Source of the DNA: CAZBZG01 sp964496245
GTDB taxonomy: Bacteria; Planctomycetota; SZUA-567
Assembly: GCA_964496245.1 (NCBI GenBank)
Contig: CAZBZG010000312.1
Coordinates: 1-5,308 of the forward strand
Length of the DNA stretch: 5,308 nt
Direction: 5' to 3'
In this document: positions 1 through 5,308 of the stretch, piece after piece
Position numbering within the stretch: position 1 is the first letter of the stretch
Layout of the letters: each line of letters starts with the position of its first letter
The notes under the pieces: model-generated
What the model saw: only the letters and a program-made list of their open reading frames with translations
Told to the model about the DNA's origin: nothing
Databases searched by the model: none
Made by a program: the position numbers and the translations under genes

Positions 1-23
1 TGAACGAAGACGGGGCCCTGCAT

Positions 24-29
24 GAAAGG
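24..29 (+). promoter_or_regulatory. Ribosome binding site deciding the ATG at 37
   Basis: GAAAGG lies 7 nt before the ATG at 37. The same hexamer precedes the transglutaminase start at 4226, so it may be a usual form in this genome. The alternative ATG at 22 has only a weak purine run (GAAGACGGGG) upstream. Confidence 0.5.
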
Positions 30-36
30 TGCTGGC

Positions 37-651
37 ATGGTACGGACGATCGCGATCTGTTGGCTGGTTGTGTTCGGCTTGTTCACAGGCCTTGGCGCAG
101 GCGAACCGGCCAAGCGACCGGCTGGACCGCCGCCCGGTCCCGGCAAGGAAATGCCGCCGGAAGACCTGCCGCCCGTGGATCTCGAGGAGGCGGAGGCGCT
201 TGATCTGATCGAGGAGGAGTTTCCGGAGGAATTCGAGGAAGAGGAGGAGGTCGTCTTCCTCGGCCGCACGTTCAAGCTTCGCTTTCAGCTCGTCCCTGAA
301 GAGGGAGACGAAGAGCCCCAGTGGGTGCTCGTGGCCACGCGTCGTTTCGCCTATGAGATTTCGTTCGGCAACAACGACGAGGAATTCCGCTTCGAAGTTG
401 GCGGCCAGGTCTTCCTGCTCGAAGACAAGAAGGCCATCCTGGTGACCTTCGAAGCCTCCCTCAGCTTCGAAGGCGCCGAGGGGCGCGGCACCATCGCAGC
501 CACGGGTAGCACGGTGCTGCCGCTCGGCCAAGCGCGGACCGTGGCGCGCCTGGGCGAGAAGTCCCTGACCGTGACCGCCGAAGCAGCCGATAAGGAGGGG
601 GGCAAGAAGCTCGCGCCCATGCCCGAAGCCGAGCGCAAGGATCTGTTCTGA
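37..651 (+). CDS. Secreted, highly acidic hypothetical protein
   Basis: Unrecognised protein of 204 residues. I chose the ATG at 37 over the in-frame ATG at 22 because GAAAGG at 24-29 sits 7 nt before it, and because the protein then opens directly with a signal peptide: MVR, a hydrophobic stretch at about residues 4-19, and probable cleavage near residues 20-22 (LGAG/EP). Next come a Pro/Gly-rich linker (about 25-46) and a Glu/Asp-rich tract (about 47-71, including EEEEE). From about 72 to 182 the pattern alternates hydrophobic and polar residues with several Gly turns (FLGRTFKLRF, EFRFEVGGQVF, LGEKSLTV), which suggests a beta-rich exported domain. It has no cysteine after the signal peptide, so no lipobox. 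It lies on the same strand as the MoxR gene, 208 nt upstream, but the repeat between them weakens an operon argument. Function unknown. A separate ATG at 22 overlapping a TGA at 23-25 would suit coupling to an unseen upstream gene. Confidence 0.75.
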   Translation: MVRTIAICWLVVFGLFTGLGAGEPAKRPAGPPPGPGKEMPPEDLPPVDLEEAEALDLIEEEFPEEFEEEEEVVFLGRTFKLRFQLVPEEGDEEPQWVLVATRRFAYEISFGNNDEEFRFEVGGQVFLLEDKKAILVTFEASLSFEGAEGRGTIAATGSTVLPLGQARTVARLGEKSLTVTAEAADKEGGKKLAPMPEAERKDLF

Positions 652-710
652 CGCGATGTAGGCCGGGCCCTGGCGCTCTGCGCGATGCCCGGTAGATCAC
701 CGCGTTTGTT

Positions 711-804
711 CCTGTGGGTGCCCTGTCCACCCGAAGGTGGACATGCCATGCAACACAAATGCCTAGGCGCATGCCCATCCAAGGATGGGCATGGCACCCG
801 TAGG
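711..804. repeat. Composite palindromic intergenic element with three stems
   Basis: The sequence folds as a three-stem structure. The outer stem pairs 711-721 with 794-804 (11 pairs, two of them G-T/G-U). The first inner hairpin pairs TGTCCACC (724-731) with GGTGGACA (736-743) around a CGAA loop. The second pairs CATGCCCATCC (770-780) with GGATGGGCATG (783-793) around AA. Between the inner hairpins lies the palindrome GCCTAGGC (761-768). The motif GGGTGCC at the left end is matched by GGCACCC at the right. This is typical of dispersed REP/MITE-like intergenic palindromes, but copy number cannot be judged from one window. No T-run follows, so it is not a classic intrinsic terminator, although the RNA could stall polymerase or stabilise the upstream transcript. 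The rest of 652-859 shows no gene. Confidence 0.75.
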
Positions 805-849
805 CACAATCTCAATCGCGTCCAGGCACGGGTGGTGCATTTGGACAAC

Positions 850-854
850 GAGGA
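850..854 (+). promoter_or_regulatory. Ribosome binding site deciding the GTG start of moxR
   Basis: GAGGA lies 5 nt before the GTG at 860 and supports it as the MoxR start. The in-frame ATG at 785 falls inside the right arm of the palindromic element and lacks such a site. Confidence 0.6.
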
Positions 855-859
855 CACTT

Positions 860-1828
860 GTGAGCGAAGAACTCCAGAATCTGATCGCCGCGCTGGCGGA
901 CAACGTCGAGAAGGTGCTCAAGGGCAAGCGCGACGTCATCGAGCTCGCGATCGTCACCTTGCTCGCCCGCGGCCACCTCCTGCTCGAAGACGTGCCCGGC
1001 ACCGGCAAGACCACGCTGGCCCGCGCGCTCGCGCGCTCCTTCGGCGGTACGCACAGCCGGATCCAGTTCACGCCGGATCTCCTGCCGTCCGACGTAACCG
1101 GAGCCAACATCTACAATCAGAAGCAGGCCGAGTTTGAGTTCCGCCCCGGTCCGGTCTTTGCGCAGATCGTGCTCGCGGACGAGATCAACCGCGGCACCCC
1201 GCGCACGCAATCGAGTCTGCTGGAGTGCATGCAGGAGCGGCGCGTCACCATCGACGGCGAACACCTCACGCTGGCCGAACCCTTCTTCGTAGTGGCCACG
1301 CAGAACCCGGTGGAATTCCAGGGCACCTATCCTCTTCCCGAGGCCCAGCTCGACCGATTCACCATGTGCATGTCCGTGGGCTACCCCGACCGCAAGGCCG
1401 AGGCCGATGCGGTCATCGGCCAGCTCGAGGACAACCCGCTGGACGGCCTCGCGCCCGTGGTGGAGCCGGATGCCGTGGTGCGCGCCCAGCAGGAGATCGC
1501 CGAGATCCACGTCTCGCCCAAGCTCATGGGCTACATCCTGACACTCGTGGAAAAGACCCGGGACGATGCGCGGATCCGTCTGGGTGCCAGCCCGCGCGGC
1601 ACGGTCTGCCTCACCCGGAGCGCCCAGGCCCACGCCGCGCTCGAGGGACGGGACTTCCTCACCCCTTACGACGTCAAGCGTCTGGCCGTGTCCGTGCTCG
1701 GCCACCGCCTGCTCCTCAGCCCCGAAGCCATGGTCGAAGGCGTAAACGCCAACGAAATCGTGAACGAGCTGGTCGAAGAGATCCCCGTACCCGCCCTCGG
1801 CAAGCTCACCGCCCGGCAGGGGCCGTAG
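860..1828 (+). CDS. MoxR-family AAA+ ATPase
   Basis: A 322-residue cytoplasmic AAA+ ATPase of the MoxR family, normal in length. From the GTG start (MSEELQNL) it shows the Walker A loop VPGTGKTT (about 45-52), Walker B VLADEINR (about 104-111), sensor 1 ATQNP (about 146-150), a probable arginine finger in LDRF (R166) and sensor 2 in SPRG (R246). The C-terminal third (about 240-310) matches the MoxR lid, with the usual RAQAHAALEGRDFLTPYDVK-like pattern, here SAQAHAALEGRDFLTPYDVK. Family members are thought to work as chaperones that remodel or activate vWA-domain partners. A DUF58 protein, the typical partner, is encoded nearby at 4255-5308, but on the opposite strand and beyond the transglutaminase gene. 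The motifs are complete, so an active ATPase is expected. Start choice follows the GAGGA site and avoids coding through the upstream repeat. Confidence 0.95.
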   Translation: MSEELQNLIAALADNVEKVLKGKRDVIELAIVTLLARGHLLLEDVPGTGKTTLARALARSFGGTHSRIQFTPDLLPSDVTGANIYNQKQAEFEFRPGPVFAQIVLADEINRGTPRTQSSLLECMQERRVTIDGEHLTLAEPFFVVATQNPVEFQGTYPLPEAQLDRFTMCMSVGYPDRKAEADAVIGQLEDNPLDGLAPVVEPDAVVRAQQEIAEIHVSPKLMGYILTLVEKTRDDARIRLGASPRGTVCLTRSAQAHAALEGRDFLTPYDVKRLAVSVLGHRLLLSPEAMVEGVNANEIVNELVEEIPVPALGKLTARQGP

Positions 1829-1865
1829 GGCGGGTTCTCCGCACACCGCCATGTGGTTGCGTGAT

Positions 1866-1892
1866 TTGCGACACCGGGTCTTGCGCTACAAT
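1866..1892 (+). promoter_or_regulatory. Weak sigma-70-like promoter match
   Basis: TTGCGA (1866-1871) and TACAAT (1887-1892) are separated by 15 bp, shorter than the ideal 17. It lies downstream of moxR and points into the 3' end of the transglutaminase gene, so any transcript would be antisense to that gene. No gene follows it on the plus strand. It may be chance, or a relic of a gene once located here. Confidence 0.2.
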
Positions 1893-1934
1893 GGCCCCGA
1901 ATGCCCGGCCTTGCCGTGAAGCACCCGCGTGTCA

Positions 1935-1963
1935 TGTAGGGGCGTATTGCATACGCCCCTACA
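1935..1963. repeat. Perfect palindrome between convergent genes
   Basis: TGTAGGGGCGTAT (1935-1947) and ATACGCCCCTACA (1951-1963) are perfect inverted arms of 13 bp with a TGC loop. The related string GGCGCCTAC at 1999-2007 may mark the far edge of a longer unit (1935-2007), which would then include the transglutaminase stop codon at 2004-2006. The position between two convergent genes suits a bidirectional transcription barrier, but there is no U-tract on either side. It resembles short GC-rich intergenic palindromes that are dispersed in many genomes. The remainder of the 1829-2003 gap holds no gene that I can support. Confidence 0.8.
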
Positions 1964-2003
1964 AGTCGGAGGCGGAACGGGTATGGGCCAGCACAGAAGG
2001 CGC

Positions 2004-4226
2004 CTACTCCTCCGGCTCGATGCGCTGGGCGCGCACGACCCTGCCCTCGGCCGGCTGCCGCCTGCGCCGGAAGAGACGCTGCATCCGGACCGATGTCAAT
2101 ACCTGCTCGCAGTTGGCGATCAGCCGCTTGCGGTTCCAGCGCAGGCTGACCTGCGGCCCGAAAGCCGAGGCGCCGTAGCTTGCCACGATCTGCGCCAGCG
2201 GGAAGGCGGCTGGATGGTCTTCGACCTCGAGTTGCTGCAGGTACTCGGTCGGCGCGGTGTGCATGCGACTCCCATACCCGGCCCGCTCCAGATGATCGGT
2301 CACAAGGAGATACGCGGCGCGCGCGGCCACGCGCGGCGACTCGCCACGCACGTCCGTCCACCAAGAGCGGATCCGCCGCCGCTGCCGCTGCCCGCGCTTC
2401 CACACCAAGCCGCCTACGAGCAGGCCCACCACCGCCAGCGGCAGCACGATCCACAAGGGCCGCGTCCGGATTTCCCGGCGAAGACGGTCGTACCCCTTGC
2501 GGAGCCCCTCGCCCTCCTGCAACAGAACAGCGGCCACCTCTGCCATGCCGCCTTCCTCCTCGATCGTCCTCTGCTTGGCGCGGGCCAGCGGGGACTGTTC
2601 GGCGGGCGCGGGATCGAACTCCCTCCAGAGGCCCTCGTCCACGCACGCCTCGACCCAGGCGTGCGCCTCCCGGTCCGTGATGCGGATGGTGCCGGTGAAG
2701 GCCTCCCGCTCGCCGGAGCCGAATCCCACGACCACACGCGACGGCACATCGGCCAGCCGGCAGAGCACAGCCAGGGCGGAAGCGAAATGGATGCACCACC
2801 CCTGCCGTCTTTCGAACAGGAAGTAGTCGGTCGCATCCCGGTCAAAGGGGATCCGGTACGGCACGAGCGCGTACCGGCAGTGCCGTTCCACGTAGCGCAT
2901 GCAGGCCCGGACCTTCTCGGTGTCGGTCTCGCAGCTGGCGGTCAGTTCGGACGCCAACTGCCGCATGCGCGCGGGCATCTTGGGCAGCGCCAGCAACGCC
3001 GGATCCGTCTTTCGCTCCGGCCAGGGGCGCGGGGTCTCCGGCATTTCGGCTTCGTAGATCAGGGGCGGCCCCAGCCGGGGCCGGACATAGACATTGCCCA
3101 AGCCGTCCCGCAGCAGGTCGCGGCCGGGAACCGAGACCACCACGGTTCCGCTCGGCCGGATGAGGCCCGCCCCCAGCGGCTGGAGCACGTGGACCGTATA
3201 GTGTTCGAACGAGACCCCACCCCGGGCCGCTCCGTCCTTGCGCCCCAGCACGGCCCGCCCGCCCTGCGCCTGCCCTGCCGTGCGCACCGGCCGCAGCCGC
3301 CCCTTCCGCAGCCGCCACGTCCGTCCGTCATAGTCGTCGAGCACCGACTGCCGCCAGGCCGGATTGCCCGGCCCACGCACCATCAGCAGCGTCTGGCCCG
3401 AATGCTCGGGTGCCCGGAATCGGCTGAGCCGCATGGGCCGCGGCGTGAGCAGGTGGCGTGCGTGCCGCTGCCCCGCGAACTCGCTTTCCGCAGGAGCGGC
3501 CATGAGCCCCGGCATGTGGGTGCACAGGAGCGCGCGGAAGAGCTCCTCCTGGGCATCGTCCGGCCGCGGCAGCGCAGCGTAGATCGGCCAGGCCGCGAGC
3601 CCCACGGTCACGATCAAAAGGAAACCGCGGGCCAGCGTGTGCTCCACGCCCGGGTAGCGGGCGTCCACGTACACGTCCGCCACCCCCACGGGCGAGGCGC
3701 GCGCCGCGAGAGAACTGAAAAGCAGCAGCCCGAGGGACGCGGCCAGGAGTTGCGGATACACGTCCGTCGCCTGCCGCCAGCCCCCGGCCATGAGCAGGAT
3801 CAGGGAGACCCATTGCAGGATATCATAGGTGCGCTGACTGGTCGCCGCGTAGCTCTGCACGATCAGCACGCCGCCCCATGCGCCAAGGACCGCCGAAACA
3901 GTAGGAAGATCGCCCCGCACCCCGAGCCATCCGAAGGCGACCGCCACGCCGGCTGCCCCCACGCCGGCCAGGTGCCGCCACACCAGCAGCCGGTGGCGGC
4001 GCAGGAGCCACGAGACCAGGAACCCCAGGCCGGTCGCGGGCAGCATCCAACCGATCTCCAGCCCGAGCGCCCGTTCGGCCACCAGCGGCTCTCGGAACCC
4101 GGCCGGCAGCAATCCTTTGATCGAGGCAAGCGCGCAGAGCACCAGCCCGGACACGCACACGTGCCGGAGGAACCGGTGTCCCTCGCGCGGGGTCTGGGGA
4201 AGAGAGGTTTCGGACGGATCAGCCAT
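2004..4226 (-). CDS. TgpA-type membrane transglutaminase-like protein
   Basis: A 740-residue integral membrane protein starting MADPSETSLPQ. The N-terminal part holds about six or seven membrane segments (approximately 21-41, 56-75, 84-102, 109-127, 133-149, 157-174 and 200-219), as in TgpA-like proteins. A large extracytoplasmic region follows, with a transglutaminase core whose triad is visible: Cys478 in QGWCIHFA, His522 in EAHAWVEA and Asp538 in REFDPAP. One further membrane helix lies at about 590-611 (LWIVLPLAVVGLLVGGLVW), followed by a basic cytoplasmic stretch and a DUF4129-like tail with TEYLQQLE. The domain order is complete for the family. Such proteins are predicted cysteine proteases or amide-exchange enzymes; the substrate here is unknown. 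The gene lies 28 nt downstream of the DUF58 gene and is almost certainly co-transcribed with it. The ATG at 4226 is preferred because GAAAGG lies just upstream; an in-frame start at 4358 would overlap the DUF58 gene by about 100 bp and add a non-family N-terminus. Confidence 0.95.
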   Translation of the reverse strand: MADPSETSLPQTPREGHRFLRHVCVSGLVLCALASIKGLLPAGFREPLVAERALGLEIGWMLPATGLGFLVSWLLRRHRLLVWRHLAGVGAAGVAVAFGWLGVRGDLPTVSAVLGAWGGVLIVQSYAATSQRTYDILQWVSLILLMAGGWRQATDVYPQLLAASLGLLLFSSLAARASPVGVADVYVDARYPGVEHTLARGFLLIVTVGLAAWPIYAALPRPDDAQEELFRALLCTHMPGLMAAPAESEFAGQRHARHLLTPRPMRLSRFRAPEHSGQTLLMVRGPGNPAWRQSVLDDYDGRTWRLRKGRLRPVRTAGQAQGGRAVLGRKDGAARGGVSFEHYTVHVLQPLGAGLIRPSGTVVVSVPGRDLLRDGLGNVYVRPRLGPPLIYEAEMPETPRPWPERKTDPALLALPKMPARMRQLASELTASCETDTEKVRACMRYVERHCRYALVPYRIPFDRDATDYFLFERRQGWCIHFASALAVLCRLADVPSRVVVGFGSGEREAFTGTIRITDREAHAWVEACVDEGLWREFDPAPAEQSPLARAKQRTIEEEGGMAEVAAVLLQEGEGLRKGYDRLRREIRTRPLWIVLPLAVVGLLVGGLVWKRGQRQRRRIRSWWTDVRGESPRVAARAAYLLVTDHLERAGYGSRMHTAPTEYLQQLEVEDHPAAFPLAQIVASYGASAFGPQVSLRWNRKRLIANCEQVLTSVRMQRLFRRRRQPAEGRVVRAQRIEPEE

Positions 4227-4230
4227 GTCG

Positions 4231-4236
4231 CCTTTC
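4231..4236 (-). promoter_or_regulatory. Ribosome binding site deciding the transglutaminase start
   Basis: Read on the minus strand, GAAAGG lies 4 nt before the ATG at 4226-4224, inside the 28-nt gap after the DUF58 stop codon. This fits re-initiation within one operon. Confidence 0.5.
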
Positions 4237-4254
4237 GCCTGCGCGCGAACCCGT

Positions 4255-5308
4255 CTACCGGAGCCAGGCTCGGATGGCGCGGTCGAGCGATCCTTCGTCG
4301 CCCACCGGCACCACCGGAATGCCGATGGCCTTGAGTCCCTGGGCGTATCCCCGGACACCCGCGAGCGCGCTTCGTCCCGGAAGGGGTTCGTCGGCCTCCT
4401 CCTCTTCCTCGCCGGGCGCGACCAGGAACACGACCGCTACGCCGCCCCGGTTGGCGAATGCGGAAAACGTGGCCACCGTGTTGGCATCCAAAGAGGCCAG
4501 GATGGCCACGAGCACTTCGCCGCCGGTGAGGTGCACGATGGCGTCGGCCAGCGCATCGGCCCGGGACATGGTGCGCACGGGCTGGAGGCTCGCCAGGAAG
4601 CGTAGTACGCGGTACCGATGGTCTTCGCCGCCCTTGAGCTCGAGCCCGCCCACGGTCTGGCCCGCGGCCGCGCAGGAGATGCGGCTTCCCGCATTCAGCA
4701 CGTAGAGGGCGAGCGAGGAGGCCACGGCCGCACACCGGTCCAGTTGGAAGCGCCGCGCCCGGGCGTCAATGCCGTCGAAAGCCGTGTCCACGAAGAGCGC
4801 GATGTTGGGCTGGGTCTCGTTCTCGAACTGCCGCACCATGGGATGTCCCACGCGCGCCGTGCTGCACCAGTGCACGTGGCGCATGGAGTCGCCGTGCCGG
4901 TACTCTCGGATGCCGAAGAACTCCTGGCCCTCGCCTTCCACGGTACTGCGTTCGACGCCCACCAGGTAATTGCGCCGCCGGCCGTTGACCGGCAGCAGGC
5001 TGATTCCTTCCCAGCGCGGCAGCACCAGGAGATGATCCGCACACGCCAGCCGGCGGCGGCGACGGAAGAAGCCCAGGGGATCGGTACACGTGACCTCGAC
5101 CGCGGCGAGTTCGTGGTCCCCCCGGACCCGGGCCTCGGCCTCATACGAGAGCAACACTTCCTCCCCACCCCGCAATCCGCTCACCCAGATGGACGGCGAA
5201 CCGTCCTGCCCGGCAGCCGGGTTCTGGTCACGCACCACGAGGGCGCTCTGGGAAAAGCCGCGCTGCGCGCTCAGGGCGAGCGCGACGTGGAGCGCATCCC
5301 CCTGTCGT
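4255..5308 (-). CDS. DUF58 domain protein (vWA-like), 5' end cut by window edge
   Basis: Partial: the frame is open to the window edge, giving 350 visible residues. A GTG at 5238 is a possible start only on paper, because the upstream codons (RQGDALHVALALSAQRGFSQ...) read like the 'xxGDxxxVxLxxxN' strand that DUF58 proteins carry before the conserved core. The core is clear: the GQEFFGIREYRHGDSMRHVHW signature followed by STARVGHPMVRQFE (around 4820-4925), then a vWA-like strand LFVDTAFD (DTAFD at 4774-4788). The MIDAS-like DxSxS is degenerate here, so metal binding is doubtful. A short Glu-rich loop (GEEEEEADE) occurs near the C-terminus. DUF58 proteins are usually membrane-anchored by N-terminal helices, which here would be outside the window, and are typical partners of MoxR ATPases. 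The gene leads directly into the transglutaminase gene, with a 28-nt gap. Confidence 0.93.
   Translation of the reverse strand, partial: RQGDALHVALALSAQRGFSQSALVVRDQNPAAGQDGSPSIWVSGLRGGEEVLLSYEAEARVRGDHELAAVEVTCTDPLGFFRRRRRLACADHLLVLPRWEGISLLPVNGRRRNYLVGVERSTVEGEGQEFFGIREYRHGDSMRHVHWCSTARVGHPMVRQFENETQPNIALFVDTAFDGIDARARRFQLDRCAAVASSLALYVLNAGSRISCAAAGQTVGGLELKGGEDHRYRVLRFLASLQPVRTMSRADALADAIVHLTGGEVLVAILASLDANTVATFSAFANRGGVAVVFLVAPGEEEEEADEPLPGRSALAGVRGYAQGLKAIGIPVVPVGDEGSLDRAIRAWLR

Noticed and set aside
663..692. Hairpin CCGGGC/GCCCGG after the first gene as an intrinsic terminator
   Set aside because: The stem is 6 bp with an 18-nt loop and there is no T-run after it, so it is too weak to call.
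785..859. An earlier ATG start for the MoxR protein at 785
   Set aside because: The extra 25 residues would be encoded by the palindromic element, are unlike MoxR N-termini, and lack a ribosome site as good as GAGGA before the GTG at 860.
812..1852. A 346-codon open frame on the minus strand, antisense to moxR
   Set aside because: The plus-strand frame has all AAA+ motifs. The antisense translation is a low-complexity shadow.
1225..2178. A 317-codon plus-strand frame overlapping moxR and running into the gap
   Set aside because: Arg/Pro/Gly-rich out-of-frame reading of moxR that continues through the palindrome; no recognisable domain.
1666..2799. A 377-codon minus-strand frame across the convergent gap
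   Set aside because: It reads an alternative frame of the transglutaminase gene, then through the repeat and antisense to moxR, so it is not a plausible protein.
1929..4334. An 801-codon open frame on the plus strand, antisense to the transglutaminase gene
   Set aside because: Its translation is rich in Pro, Arg, His and Gln with no domain or membrane pattern, and it covers a gene with a full catalytic triad. It is a GC-rich shadow frame.
4227..4358. An earlier start for the transglutaminase at 4358
   Set aside because: It would overlap the DUF58 coding region and add 44 basic residues before the first membrane helix; the ATG at 4226 has a ribosome site in the gap.

Overview
The window is GC-rich throughout, and the real genes have codons strongly biased to G or C in third position. 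This gives long spurious open frames on both strands. It looks like a chromosomal piece of a free-living, high-GC bacterium. The presence of palindromic intergenic repeats would suit an uncultured lineage of the Planctomycetes/Verrucomicrobia or FCB type, but that is a guess from repeat style. No rRNA, tRNA, CRISPR array, transposase or phage gene is visible.

Layout, left to right. (1) 37-651 (+): a small secreted, very acidic protein of unknown function. (2) 652-859: intergenic, mostly filled by a structured palindromic element (711-804). (3) 860-1828 (+): a MoxR-family AAA+ ATPase with all main nucleotide-binding motifs. (4) 1829-2003: a convergent intergenic gap with a perfect 13-bp-arm palindrome (1935-1963) and a weak promoter-like match. 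(5) 4226-2004 (-): a 740-residue membrane transglutaminase of the TgpA type with an intact Cys-His-Asp triad and a DUF4129-like tail. (6) 5308-4255 (-): a DUF58 (vWA-like) protein whose 5' end lies beyond the window.

MoxR ATPase, DUF58 protein and transglutaminase form a well-known conserved gene set, usually transcribed together in the order moxR, DUF58, transglutaminase. The likely scheme is a MoxR AAA+ chaperone acting on the vWA-like DUF58 protein next to a membrane enzyme with a periplasmic transglutaminase domain. The true substrate is unknown. Here DUF58 and transglutaminase are a tight pair (28-nt gap) on the minus strand, while moxR is on the plus strand and meets them tail to tail. 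That split layout and the two palindromic repeats beside moxR are the most unusual things in the window. I see no clear evidence of an entirely new system; the acidic secreted protein upstream of moxR is the best candidate for an undescribed partner.
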